A stretch of 64,000 nucleotides of DNA from Shinella sp. SUS2 (GCF_001262505.1 NZ_KQ410733.1:62001-126000); one strand, 5' to 3'; shown: positions 8,766 to 17,446, counted from the first letter of the stretch. Numbers and translations are program-made. Notes: generated by a model not told the origin, from the letters alone.

Positions 8766-9806
8766 TCAGGCTGCTTCGCGGTTCTCGACGTCGGTCGGGA
8801 CGGTGGAGATCGTCTTCAGGATCTGCGAAGCGATCTGGTAGGGGTCGCCCTGGGAGTTCGGGCGGCGGTCTTCCAGATAGCCGCGGTAGCCGTTGTTGAC
8901 GAAGGAGTGCGGCACGCGGATCGATGCGCCGCGGTCTGCCACGCCATGGCTGAACTGGTGGATCGAGGCCGTTTCATGCTTGCCGGTCAGGCGCATGTGG
9001 TTGTCCGGTCCGTAGACGGCGATGTGGTCGGCACGGGCTTCTGCGAAAGCGCCCATGAGGGCTTCGAAATAGTCCCTGCCGCCGACTTCGCGCATGTAGG
9101 CGGTCGAGAAGTTGGCGTGCATGCCCGAGCCGTTCCAGTCGGTGTCGCCGAGCGGCTTGCAGTGATATTCGACGTCGATGCCGTACTTTTCGGTCAGGCG
9201 CTGCAGCAGGTAGCGGGCAAGCCAGATCTCGTCGGCAGCCTTGCGCGAGCCCTTGCCGAAGACCTGGAATTCCCACTGGCCCTTGGCGACTTCCGCGTTG
9301 ATGCCTTCATGGTTGATGCCGGCGGCAAGGCAGATGTCGAGATGCTCTTCGACGATCTTGCGGGCGGTGGCGCCGACATTGCTGTAGCCGACACCGCAAT
9401 AGTACGGGCCCTGCGGAGCCGGGAAGCCGGCATCCGGGAAGCCGAGCGGCCGGCCGTTCTGGTAGAAGAAGTATTCCTGTTCGAAGCCGAACCAGGCGCC
9501 GTCGTCATCGAGGATGGAGGCGCGCGTGTTCGACGGATGCGGCGTCTTGGCGTCGGGCATCATGACTTCGCAGAGGGCGAGAACGCCGTTTTTGCGCTCG
9601 GGATCAGGATAGACGGCGACCGGCTTCAGCACGCAGTCCGAGCTCGATCCTTCGGCCTGCATCGTGGAAGAACCGTCAAAACCCCAGAGCGGAAGCTGTT
9701 CCAGCGTCGGGAAAGCGTCGAATTCCTTGATGAGGGTCTTGCCGCGCAGGTTCGGGCTGGGCTTGTAACCGTCGAGCCAGATGTATTCGAGCTTGTACTT
9801 TGTCAT
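8766..9806 (-). CDS. glnII: Glutamine synthetase type II
   Basis: Makes glutamine from glutamate, ammonia and ATP in the cytoplasm. The 346-residue product is the short eukaryotic-like GSII found in rhizobia and some actinomycetes, not the adenylylated GSI. Landmarks: YIWLDGYKPSPNLRGKT, WGFDGSST, WFGFEQEYFF, GPYYCGVG, EVAKGQWEFQV, NGSGMHANFST and ASIRVPHSF. It stands alone as a transcription unit with its own sigma-54 promoter and a strong terminator, matching the nitrogen-controlled (NtrC) expression known for rhizobial glnII. Confidence 0.97.
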   Translation of the reverse strand: MTKYKLEYIWLDGYKPSPNLRGKTLIKEFDAFPTLEQLPLWGFDGSSTMQAEGSSSDCVLKPVAVYPDPERKNGVLALCEVMMPDAKTPHPSNTRASILDDDGAWFGFEQEYFFYQNGRPLGFPDAGFPAPQGPYYCGVGYSNVGATARKIVEEHLDICLAAGINHEGINAEVAKGQWEFQVFGKGSRKAADEIWLARYLLQRLTEKYGIDVEYHCKPLGDTDWNGSGMHANFSTAYMREVGGRDYFEALMGAFAEARADHIAVYGPDNHMRLTGKHETASIHQFSHGVADRGASIRVPHSFVNNGYRGYLEDRRPNSQGDPYQIASQILKTISTVPTDVENREAA

Positions 9807-9883
9807 TTCGTTCTCTCACGTGACGCTGGTTTTACGAGGCTGCCGGACGCCTGGGGCGCTCGACAACCGGATAGCAGATGAAA

Positions 9884-9899
9884 TGCATCAAACGTGCCA
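9884..9899 (-). promoter_or_regulatory. Sigma-54 promoter of glnII
   Basis: The minus strand reads TGGCACGTTTGATGCA, matching TGGCACG-N4-TTGCA with one mismatch; the GG and GC doublets are separated by exactly ten bases. Transcription would start near 9873, giving a leader of about 67 nt. About 100 nt upstream, TTGCAC-N6-TGGGC (9994-10010) could be a weak NtrC half-site pair. Confidence 0.8.
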
Positions 9900-10112
9900 G
9901 ATCGAAGCGAGCGCGGATATCTGCGGAAAATTCATCGTCCTGCGGAGGTCTGCCCGCAAACACGGCGATACTTTCGCTGAAAGAAGGGGCGCGTTGCACA
10001 AAAAATGGGCGGAACGAGGCGGGCTTTAAGGCATTGCTCGTTTTTGAAGCCAGTGGCGTAACCTTCGGCCCACTGGAACTCCGGGCAGATGGATCGCTGG
10101 ACCTCCGGTGAG

Positions 10113-10126
10113 GTGAAAAATTTCAC
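10113..10126. promoter_or_regulatory. Perfect palindrome upstream of the redoxin/flavoprotein operon
   Basis: GTGAAA-AA-TTTCAC is an exact inverted repeat in the 438-nt gap between glnII and the next gene. An AT-rich stretch (10190-10216, containing TATAAAAT) follows and could hold the operon promoter. The binding protein is unknown. Confidence 0.4.
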
Positions 10127-10244
10127 GATGCCGCGGCGGTGCGCGAAGAATATCTCCGGTGACTGGCAATCGCAGCGATTCATTGCCTATAAAATCTATG
10201 GATTATATCTTTTAATAGTCTCGTTGGCTTGCCAGGAGGATATC

Positions 10245-10832
10245 ATGCCCAAGACCGAATCCAATCCCATCACGCTGGGGACCCGCGCTCCGGACTTTGT
10301 TCTGTTCGATGCCGATGGCGCCGCGTTCAGCCTCAAGGATTTCGCGGATAGCCCGGCACTGCTGGTCGCTTTCATCTCGAACCGCTGCCCCTTCGTGGTG
10401 CTGATCCGCGAGGCGCTGGCGCAGTTCGCCCGCGATCATGCCGGGCAGGGGCTTGCCATCGTCGCGATCAACAGCAACGACGCGGAGGCGCATCCGGAGG
10501 AAGCGCTCGAACGGCTCGGCATCGAGGCGAAGACCTATGGCTATGATTTCCCCTACCTGAAGGATGAAACGCAAGGCGTCGCCAAAGCCTATGGCGCAGC
10601 CTGCACGCCGGACTTCTTCCTCTACGACCGCGAGCGCAGGCTGGCCTATCACGGCCAGTTCGACGACGCCCGCCCGGGCAACGGCAAGGACGTCACCGGC
10701 GCGGATCTACGTGCGGCCGTGGAAGCTGTGCTGATCGGGGGTGCTGCAGCAGCGGCACAGGTTCCCTCCATCGGCTGCAACATCAAGTGGACAGCCGGCA
10801 ACGAGCCCTCCTGGTTTCCCACCGCCGCCTGA
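10245..10832 (+). CDS. Thioredoxin-fold redoxin (AhpC/TSA-like)
   Basis: A 195-residue cytoplasmic protein of the thioredoxin superfamily. After a short start it shows GTRAPDFVLFDADGAAFSL (the usual peroxiredoxin opening), then SNRCPFVVL with a single cysteine at the active-site position, and the cis-proline region ACTPDFFLYD. Related proteins end, as this does, with IGCNIKWTAGNEPSWF. The start ATG has a perfect AGGAGGA site. It lies 37 nt before an FAD-dependent oxidoreductase and is probably the first gene of a six-gene operon ending in an SsuABC-type importer. A role in thiol or peroxide handling linked to that pathway is inference. Confidence 0.82.
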   Translation: MPKTESNPITLGTRAPDFVLFDADGAAFSLKDFADSPALLVAFISNRCPFVVLIREALAQFARDHAGQGLAIVAINSNDAEAHPEEALERLGIEAKTYGYDFPYLKDETQGVAKAYGAACTPDFFLYDRERRLAYHGQFDDARPGNGKDVTGADLRAAVEAVLIGGAAAAAQVPSIGCNIKWTAGNEPSWFPTAA

Positions 10833-10869
10833 ACCGGCCGTCATTCTCCTCGTACCAGGCCGGAACATC

Positions 10870-12495
10870 ATGGCATCGCGTCGCAAGGAACAGCCCACCC
10901 TGGAGGGGCGCCTCATCGAAACGGACGTGCTCGTCGTCGGCGGCGGGCCGGCCGCCGGCTGGGCGGCGCTGTCGGCGGCCGAGGCCGGCGCCCGCGTCGT
11001 CCTGGCCGACAAGGGCTACCATGGCACAAGTGGCGCCACCGCGCCGTCGAACACGGGGACCTGGTGCGTGCCGCCGGGCGAAGGACGGGCGGCCTCCGTC
11101 GAGCAGCGTTTCAAGCGCACAGTCGGCCTTGCCGACCGCCGCTGGATGCTGCGCGCCGCCGACCAGGCCTACGAGAACCTCCAGAAGCTGGTGGAATGGG
11201 GGTATCCGTTCCCGAGCGAGGAGGACGGCAGCCTCTACATCGCCAATCTGCGCGGGCCGGATTACATGCGCTTCCTGCGCCAGCGCGTGCAGAAGGCCGG
11301 CGTGACGATCCTCGATCATCACCCGGTCCTCGAATTGCTTGGCGACGACAATCATGTCGCTGGCGCCGCAGGGCTTGCGCGCCGCACCGGGGCAAGTTTC
11401 CAGGTCCGGGCGGGGGCCGTGATACTGGCCACGGGCGGTTGCGCCTTTTTCGAACGCATCCTTGGCGGTACGGGGCTGACCGGCGACGGCTATCTCTTCG
11501 CCGCGGAGGCCGGTGCATCGCTGTCCGGCATGGAGTTCACCGGCAAATACACGCTCGCCCCGCATGGCACGTCGCTGAACAAGGGCCTGCCTTTCCGCTG
11601 GGCCACCTTCTACGGCGCGGACGGTCAGGTGCTGCGCGACGCTCGCGGCGAGCCGGTGACGAACGGCATCGGCGGCGGGGAGCGGCTGGTGGCAGAAGCG
11701 CTTCTGTCCGGTCCGGTCTACGCCCGGCTCGATCTTGCCGAACCCGCCATGCAGGACTGGCTGCGGCGCGGCCAGCCGAACTGCTTCCAGCCGTATGAGC
11801 GCATGGGCGTCAATCCGTTCGAGGATCTCTTCCGTGTCGATCTCAAATACGAGGGCACGGTGCGCGGCACCGGTGGCATCCGCATCGTCTCCTCCGATTG
11901 CGGCACCGGTATTTCCGGCCTCTATGCCGCCGGCGACGCAGCGAGCCGCGAGAACGTGACGGGCGGCATTTCGGGCGGCGGCGCAATCAATGCCTCCTGG
12001 GCGATCGCCAGTGGCTGGTGGGCCGGCCATGGCGCGGCCCGGCACGCCCGCCGTTGGCAGGGACGTGATGGAAACCGCCTGCGCCCACTCGGCAGGACAG
12101 GCCTTCGCGGCCCGGCCGGGGAGGCCATCGATCTTGCCGCCGCCGCCCGTACGGTGCACGACGAGATCGCCCCGCTCGACAAGAGTTACTGGCGCACGGC
12201 TGCCACGCTTGAAGCGAGTGGCAGGACGCTGGAGGACCTCTGGTCCCGGCTGAACGGGGCCTCGCCTGCCGCGGGCCTTGACCGCCTGCAGACCCGCGAG
12301 GTCGCGGCCGTCACCGCCAGCGCCCGCTGGACGGTTGCCGCGGCCGCGCTGCGCACGGAAAGCCGCGGCGTGCACCGCCGGCGCGATTTTCCGGGCGAGA
12401 GCGAGGCGCAGGCAAGCCGCATCATCGTCTCAGGCCTCGATCGCGTGACGGCGGTGCGGGAGACCCTTTCCCTCGAGACGGCGCAGGAGGGCTGA
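10870..12495 (+). CDS. FAD-dependent oxidoreductase, AprA/FrdA superfamily
   Basis: A 541-residue flavoprotein. The FAD Rossmann motif is at residues 19-45 (DVLVVGGGPAAGWAALSAAE), VILATGGCAF is the second dinucleotide contact, and GISGLYAAGDAA plus GGISGGGAINAS close the FAD site, all as in fumarate reductase, L-aspartate oxidase and adenylylsulfate reductase alpha subunits. No signal peptide. The next gene, three bases after the stop, is a two-cluster ferredoxin, the same subunit arrangement as AprAB. With a sulfonate-type importer downstream, the pair is likely a two-subunit reductase or oxidase acting on the imported compound. The substrate cannot be named. Confidence 0.85.
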   Translation: MASRRKEQPTLEGRLIETDVLVVGGGPAAGWAALSAAEAGARVVLADKGYHGTSGATAPSNTGTWCVPPGEGRAASVEQRFKRTVGLADRRWMLRAADQAYENLQKLVEWGYPFPSEEDGSLYIANLRGPDYMRFLRQRVQKAGVTILDHHPVLELLGDDNHVAGAAGLARRTGASFQVRAGAVILATGGCAFFERILGGTGLTGDGYLFAAEAGASLSGMEFTGKYTLAPHGTSLNKGLPFRWATFYGADGQVLRDARGEPVTNGIGGGERLVAEALLSGPVYARLDLAEPAMQDWLRRGQPNCFQPYERMGVNPFEDLFRVDLKYEGTVRGTGGIRIVSSDCGTGISGLYAAGDAASRENVTGGISGGGAINASWAIASGWWAGHGAARHARRWQGRDGNRLRPLGRTGLRGPAGEAIDLAAAARTVHDEIAPLDKSYWRTAATLEASGRTLEDLWSRLNGASPAAGLDRLQTREVAAVTASARWTVAAAALRTESRGVHRRRDFPGESEAQASRIIVSGLDRVTAVRETLSLETAQEG

Positions 12496-12497
12496 GG

Positions 12498-12827
12498 ATG
12501 ATCGAAGTCGTCTCCGCCGACCGCTGCATCCGCTGCGATATCTGCGAGCGCATCTGTCCGGCCTTCGTCTTCGATCGGGACGAGACGGGGCTTCCCGTCA
12601 TCGCCCGACAGGACGACTGCCAAACCTGTTTCCTCTGCGAAATCTACTGCCCGACCGATGCGCTCTACGTCGCCGAGCAGGCGGATGGCCCGACCGGCAT
12701 CACCGAGCCCGACGTCCTCGAGCGCGACCTCTTCGGCGCTTATGCCCGCGCGCTCGGCTGGAACCGCGGCCGCGCCGGGGGAACAAGGAATGATCCGACC
12801 CGCCACATCCGCGTGGCACAGGTCTGA
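12498..12827 (+). CDS. Ferredoxin with two 4Fe-4S clusters (AprB-like)
   Basis: A 109-residue iron-sulfur protein. Two CxxCxxCxxxCP motifs are visible: CIRCDICERICP (residues 10-21) and CQTCFLCEIYCP (about 41-52). The C-terminal tail of some 50 residues lacks cysteines and may clamp onto the flavoprotein, as the AprB tail does; this is inference. The three-base spacing to the flavoprotein gene indicates translational coupling and a stable complex. Confidence 0.92.
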   Translation: MIEVVSADRCIRCDICERICPAFVFDRDETGLPVIARQDDCQTCFLCEIYCPTDALYVAEQADGPTGITEPDVLERDLFGAYARALGWNRGRAGGTRNDPTRHIRVAQV

Positions 12828-12839
12828 AAAGGAGATACC

Positions 12840-13676
12840 ATGGAACGCATCGCCGTCAGCGCTGTGCGCAAGTCGTTCAACCTGAAGCCCGGCCAGACCG
12901 TGACCGTCGACGGTGTCACGTCCAGTCGTATCGCGGTGCTGGATGGCGTGGACCTCACCATTAACAGCGGCGAGTTCATCACGCTCGTCGGGCCCTCCGG
13001 CAGCGGCAAGTCGGTGCTCCTCGACGTGATCGCCGGGCTGACCGAGGCGACCTCGGGCGTCGCCCGCATCGATGGCATCGAGGTCACCAAACCCCATGCC
13101 CGCACGGCCTATGTCTTCCAGCAATATGCGCTCTTTCCCTGGCGCACGGCCTTGCAGAATGTCGAATATGCGCTGGAAGTGCGTGGCGTTCCAGCAGCCG
13201 AGCGGCGCGAGCGGGCGAAGGACTTCCTGCATCTCTTCGGTCTCAAGGGCTTCGAGGACCGTTTCCCCTCGCAGCTTTCCGGCGGCATGCAGCAGCGCGT
13301 GGCGATCGCCCGGGCGCTTTCGACGGATCCGCAGGTCCTCTTGATGGACGAGCCCTTTGCCGCGCTCGATGCGCAGACCCGCGATATCCTGCAGAGCGAG
13401 CTCCTTCGCATCTGGGAGCAGATCAAGACGACGGTGGTTTTCGTCACCCATTCCATCGACGAAGCGATCTATCTTGCCGACCGCGTCGTGGTGATGACCG
13501 CCCGGCCGGCGAGCGTGAAGGAGATCGTCGAAATCGACCTGCCGCGCCCGCGTGATCTCGATATCCGCAACAGCGAAGCCTTCAACGCCTATCGCGGCCG
13601 CGTCTGGGAAAGCCTGCGCGACGAAGTCGGCAAGGCCCAGCGCGACTGGACCCTTGCTTCCACCTACGCCAATTGA
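12840..13676 (+). CDS. ABC transporter ATP-binding protein, SsuB/TauB-type
   Basis: A 278-residue ATPase of the nitrate/sulfonate/taurine importer family. Walker A is GPSGSGKSVLLD, the Q-loop is FQQYALFPWRTALQNV, the signature is LSGGMQQRVAIARAL, Walker B is VLLMDEPFAALD, and the H-loop is THSIDEA. The FPWRT stretch after the Q-loop is characteristic of this family. An extended N-terminus (FNLKPGQTVTVDGVTSSRIAVLDG) precedes the usual first strand. It belongs to the same operon as the flavoprotein/ferredoxin pair (12 nt gap). Confidence 0.92.
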   Translation: MERIAVSAVRKSFNLKPGQTVTVDGVTSSRIAVLDGVDLTINSGEFITLVGPSGSGKSVLLDVIAGLTEATSGVARIDGIEVTKPHARTAYVFQQYALFPWRTALQNVEYALEVRGVPAAERRERAKDFLHLFGLKGFEDRFPSQLSGGMQQRVAIARALSTDPQVLLMDEPFAALDAQTRDILQSELLRIWEQIKTTVVFVTHSIDEAIYLADRVVVMTARPASVKEIVEIDLPRPRDLDIRNSEAFNAYRGRVWESLRDEVGKAQRDWTLASTYAN

Positions 13677-13687
13677 GGGAGGATCCG

Positions 13688-14551
13688 ATGAGCCTCATCG
13701 TCGACCGCAACCTGCCACTGCGCACCGCCTTTTCCTTGCGCCGCAAGCGCACCTCTTCCAAGGCGCCGAGTGCTTTCGGCGAGACCGTCTCCACCATCAC
13801 GCTCGGCCTGCCGGCACTCGTCGCCTTCGCGCTGCTCTGGGAGGTCGCACCGCGTATCGGCTGGATCAATGCCCTGTTCTTCCCGCCGCTGAGCCAGGTG
13901 CTTGCGGTGCTCTGGGAGATGATCGTCTCCGGCCAGCTTGCCGACCACATCGGCATCAGCCTGCAACGGGCGGCGATCGGTTTTGCGCTGGCCGTCGTCA
14001 CCGCCGTGCCGCTCGGCTTCCTGATGGGGCGCTATTCGCTGTTCGAGAAAGCCTCCGACTTTCTCGTCCAGACGCTGCGCAACACCTCGCAATTCGCGCT
14101 GCTGCCGGTCTTCATCCTCGTTCTCGGTATCGGCGAAGCCTCGAAGATCGCCATCACCTTCTATGCCGCAGTGTTCTTTCTTCTGATCAACACGATCGTC
14201 GGCGTGAAGTCCGTCGATCCGCTGCTCGTCAAGGCGGCACGCTCCATGGGCACCTCGGACTGGGACCTCTTCAAGAAGGTGATCTTCCCTTCCGCCATTC
14301 CCTCGATCGTCGCCGGTGCCCGGCTCGGCGTGAAGACCTCGCTCTTCTCGGTGATCGCGGCCGAGATGCTCGCGGCCCAGTCCGGCATTGGTTACCTCAT
14401 CCAGAATTCGTCGCTGATGCTGGAAACCGATCGCATGTATGCGGGCATCCTGACGCTGACGATCATCGGCCTCCTGCTCAACTACCTGCTCGTTGCTGGT
14501 GAACGGCGTGCGACGCACTGGCGCGGCAGCGGCGAAAGCGGCCCGAACTGA
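13688..14551 (+). CDS. ABC transporter permease, SsuC/TauC-type
   Basis: Inner-membrane permease of 287 residues with six predicted helices. The coupling loop reads AARSMGTSDWDLFKKVIFPSAIPSI, followed by GARLGVKTSLFSVIAAEMLAAQSGIGYLI, both typical of sulfonate, nitrate and taurine importers. ATG 13688 is preceded by GGGAGGATCC. It pairs with the ATPase before it and the receptor after it. Confidence 0.92.
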   Translation: MSLIVDRNLPLRTAFSLRRKRTSSKAPSAFGETVSTITLGLPALVAFALLWEVAPRIGWINALFFPPLSQVLAVLWEMIVSGQLADHIGISLQRAAIGFALAVVTAVPLGFLMGRYSLFEKASDFLVQTLRNTSQFALLPVFILVLGIGEASKIAITFYAAVFFLLINTIVGVKSVDPLLVKAARSMGTSDWDLFKKVIFPSAIPSIVAGARLGVKTSLFSVIAAEMLAAQSGIGYLIQNSSLMLETDRMYAGILTLTIIGLLLNYLLVAGERRATHWRGSGESGPN

Positions 14552-14603
14552 TCCCGATCGCATCGCTTCCTCAATCAACGACCCATCCCGAAAGGATTTG
14601 CCC

Positions 14604-15638
14604 ATGACATCGTTTCCGCTCCTTCCGCTGCGCCGGACACTCCTGAAAATCGCACTCGCGCTGTCGATCCTGCCCGGTGCTGGCCTTGCGACGGCCTCCG
14701 CCGACGAGGCGAAGCCCGACGTCATCCGCATCGGCTCCACGGCGCCTGGCCACCTGAAGTTCATCCTCTACCGCAACAAGAAGCTCTTGGAGGACGAGTT
14801 CGCCAAGGACGGCATCAAGGTTGAGCTGACCACCTTCGACGGTGGCTCGGCGGCGACCGTCGCCCTCGGCTCCGGCGCAATCGACTTCACCTATATCGGC
14901 AACAACCCCTCGCTGCGCCTTGCGGCCACCGGCGCCGACGTGAAGCTGATCGGCCTGTCGAGCTGGAACCGCTCCAACGAGACGCAAATCGTCGTGAAGC
15001 CGGATTCGCCGATCCAGAAAATCGAGGACCTCAAGGGCAAGAAGGTCGCCTATCTCGCCGGCACGGTGCGCCATTCGACTTTCGCCAAGGCGCTGAAGAC
15101 GGTGGGCCTTTCGCTGGGCGACGTCGAGAGCCTCAATCTCGGCATCGAGAGCTCCGGTCCGGCCCTGTCGCGTGGTGACGTCGATGCCCTCGTGGAGAGC
15201 ACCGGTCCTGTGCAGAAGCTGGTCGAGGAAGGCGAAGCCCGGGTGATCTTCGATGCCGGCGTTTCCGGCAGCCCGGAATGGGCCGTGCCGCATCTCCTCA
15301 GCGTCAACGGCGATTTCGCCCGCAAGTACCCCGACATCGTGACGCGCCTTTTGGCCGTCGATATCGCGGCGGCGCGCTGGGCCGACGCCAATCCGGAAGA
15401 GACGATCGCGATCTTCGTCAGGGAGACCGGCAACAGCGACAAGGCCGTGCGCGCGACCTATCCGGACGGCAAGTTCTTCCAGGATCCGCAGGTGACCGAG
15501 GAGGCCGTGCGTGCGCTTCAGGGTGAGGAGGTGTTCATGGCCGATGCCGAGCTTTTGAAGGGCAAGGTCAACTACGACACCTGGATCGATCGCTCCTTCT
15601 ACGATGCCGCCGTCAAAAAGCTGGATGCCAGCAACTGA
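14604..15638 (+). CDS. ABC transporter substrate-binding protein, SsuA/NMT1-type
   Basis: Periplasmic receptor of 344 residues. A signal peptide (about residues 1-33, ending ATASA) precedes DVIRIGSTAPGHLKFILYRNK. The FDGGSAATVALGSGAIDFTYIGNNPSLRLAA segment is the ligand-cleft signature of aliphatic-sulfonate receptors, and IEDLKGKKVAYLAGTVRHSTFAKAL follows. AAAGGA precedes the ATG. The ligand is likely a small sulfonate or related anion; the companion redox genes hint at a compound that needs reductive or oxidative release of sulfur, which is inference. Confidence 0.9.
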   Translation: MTSFPLLPLRRTLLKIALALSILPGAGLATASADEAKPDVIRIGSTAPGHLKFILYRNKKLLEDEFAKDGIKVELTTFDGGSAATVALGSGAIDFTYIGNNPSLRLAATGADVKLIGLSSWNRSNETQIVVKPDSPIQKIEDLKGKKVAYLAGTVRHSTFAKALKTVGLSLGDVESLNLGIESSGPALSRGDVDALVESTGPVQKLVEEGEARVIFDAGVSGSPEWAVPHLLSVNGDFARKYPDIVTRLLAVDIAAARWADANPEETIAIFVRETGNSDKAVRATYPDGKFFQDPQVTEEAVRALQGEEVFMADAELLKGKVNYDTWIDRSFYDAAVKKLDASN

Positions 15639-15750
15639 TTTACGGGCGCTTCCGCTTGTCTCCGGATTGCGGAAACGCTCCCTTCGTTTGTCTCCTTGCA
15701 CGTCCGGCAAATCCGCTTCGCGCTCTCGCTGGAATTGCTCTATAGGATCG

Positions 15751-15784
15751 GACGGCGGCGTTTTGAACGCCGTCGCCTTTTTTG
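15751..15784 (+). terminator. Rho-independent terminator after the importer operon
   Basis: GACGGCG (15751-15757) pairs with CGCCGTC (15768-15774), followed by GCC and T7 (15778-15784). It ends only 8 nt before the ATG of the next gene. Confidence 0.75.
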
Positions 15785-15792
15785 TGATTGCG

Positions 15793-17223
15793 ATGTCTTC
15801 CATTCCCTCACAGCCCATACCGCTCCACCGCACCCGCATCGTCCCGGCCGTCGTCGCCGTGGCGTTCTTCATGCAGATGCTCGACAGCACGATCATCGCG
15901 ACGTCGCTGCCGGCGATGGCGAAGGCCTTCTCGACAGATGTCGTGGGGCTCAACATCGGCTTCACGGCCTATCTGCTTGCCATGGCCGTGTTCATTCCGC
16001 TGGCCGGCTGGCTTGCCGACCGGTTCGGCGCCCGCGAAGTTTTCGTGACGGCGATCGCACTTTTCACGCTTTCTTCCGTCGCCTGCGGCTTTTCCGGTTC
16101 GCTTGGCGAGTTCACCGCGGCGCGGCTCTTTCAGGGCGCATCCGCCGCACTGATGACGCCCGTCGGGCGCCAGCTCGTGCTGCGCGGCGCGCCGAAGGCG
16201 GAGTTGGTGCGAGCGATCGCCACCATCACCTGGCCGGCGCTGATCGCGCCGGTGGTCGGGCCGCTGATCGGCGCCTGGGTTACAACCCATGCCGGTTGGG
16301 AGTGGAATTTCTTCATCAACCTGCCGCTCGGCCTGCTCGGCGTGGTGCTCGTGCTGTTCTTCGTGCCGGAAGCGCCGGCCGAGGGCGCGCGCCCCTTCGA
16401 TCTCAAAGGCTTCCTGCTGACGGGAAGCGCGCTCGCCCTCACGCTTGCCGGCCTGGAGCTCTCCAGCGCGCCGACGGGCGGTGCCGGCACGCTTGCCGTT
16501 CTCGCCCTCGGCCTTGCCGCCGGTTGGGCTGCCATCCGTCATCTCCGGTGCGCGCCGCATGCGCTGCTCGACATGGCCGTGCTCAAGGTTCCGACTTTTG
16601 CCTTCGCGACGCTCTCGGCCGGTACTGCCGGGCGGCTTGCGGTCAATGCCACGCCCTTCCTGCTGCCGCTCCTGTTCCAGGTCGGCCTCGGTATGGACGC
16701 CGTCGAGACCGGCTCGCTCGTGCTCGTCTATTTCCTTGGCAACCTCCTGATGAAGAGCGTGACGACGCCGGCGCTGCGCCTTTTCGGCTTCCGTACGCTG
16801 CTCGTCGTCAACGGCCTTGTCGCTGCGCTGACGATCGGCGCCTTCGCTTTCGTCGACGATAACACGCCGTGGCTGCTGCTCTTCGGGCTGCTGATCGTTT
16901 GCGGACTGTCCCGCTCTATGCAGTTCACCGCGCTGACGACGATCGCCTTTGCCGATGTCACGCCCGCCCAGCGCAGCGCGGCGACTACCATCTCCGCCAT
17001 GCTGCAGCAGCTCGCGCAGCTTCTCGGCGTCGCCGTTGCCGCCGCCTTCATCCGCCTTTCGGCCGCCCTTTTCCCCGAGGCCGCTGGCGGTGGCATGCTG
17101 GTGGATATCCGTGCCGCCTTCCTGTGCATCGCCGCCATCGGGCTCGTCTCGGCCCTGCGTTTCCTCGCGCTGCCTGGCGGTGCCGGGGCGGAAGTTTCGG
17201 GACATCGTCATCGCCCCTCTTGA
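15793..17223 (+). CDS. MFS drug/multidrug exporter, DHA2 (EmrB/QacA) family
   Basis: Proton-driven inner-membrane exporter of 476 residues with about 14 predicted helices. The first helix carries FFMQMLDSTIIATSLPAMA, the DHA2 motif D1, followed by GWLADRFGAREVF (motif A) and the motif-C region LIAPVVGPLIGAW. The ATG lies just beyond the terminator of the preceding operon, and no good ribosome site is visible; a start further downstream is possible. A glycine riboswitch begins about 35 nt after the stop. Substrate unknown. Confidence 0.85.
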   Translation: MSSIPSQPIPLHRTRIVPAVVAVAFFMQMLDSTIIATSLPAMAKAFSTDVVGLNIGFTAYLLAMAVFIPLAGWLADRFGAREVFVTAIALFTLSSVACGFSGSLGEFTAARLFQGASAALMTPVGRQLVLRGAPKAELVRAIATITWPALIAPVVGPLIGAWVTTHAGWEWNFFINLPLGLLGVVLVLFFVPEAPAEGARPFDLKGFLLTGSALALTLAGLELSSAPTGGAGTLAVLALGLAAGWAAIRHLRCAPHALLDMAVLKVPTFAFATLSAGTAGRLAVNATPFLLPLLFQVGLGMDAVETGSLVLVYFLGNLLMKSVTTPALRLFGFRTLLVVNGLVAALTIGAFAFVDDNTPWLLLFGLLIVCGLSRSMQFTALTTIAFADVTPAQRSAATTISAMLQQLAQLLGVAVAAAFIRLSAALFPEAAGGGMLVDIRAAFLCIAAIGLVSALRFLALPGGAGAEVSGHRHRPS

Positions 17224-17257
17224 TTCTCCTCAAGATTGCGGTAGCCTGCGCGCGTTC

Positions 17258-17446
17258 GACAAGACTGCATGGGAGAGACCGGCTGCAAGGCCGGCGCCGA
17301 CGGAGCAACCCCCCAGGAAACTCTCAGGCACAAGTGACCGTGCAGTTGAACGATCTGGAGAGAGACGCTGTGAGCGTCCACCGAAGGGGAAAGCCGCCGC
17401 GGCCGTGCCGTGCGGGTAAACTCTCAGGTACCGTGACAGATTGGGG
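17258..17446 (+). ncRNA. Tandem glycine riboswitch
   Basis: Two glycine aptamers follow each other. The first has GCATGGGAGAGACC, GGAGCAACC and CAGGAAACTCTCAGGCA; the second has CTGGAGAGAGACGC, CCGAAGGGGAAAGCC and GGGTAAACTCTCAGGTACC. The paired GGAGAG and CTCTCAGG boxes and the short linker are the hallmarks of the class. It ends about 50 nt before a D-amino-acid-dehydrogenase-like gene, so glycine should switch on that unit, as for gcvTHP elsewhere. The expression platform is not obvious; no terminator stem is visible before the start codon. Confidence 0.93.

Noticed and set aside
15644-15680. Hairpin directly after the SsuA-type gene as the operon terminator
   Set aside because: GCGCTTCCGC and GCGGAAACGC pair with a mismatch and no T-run follows; the better terminator is at 15751-15784.
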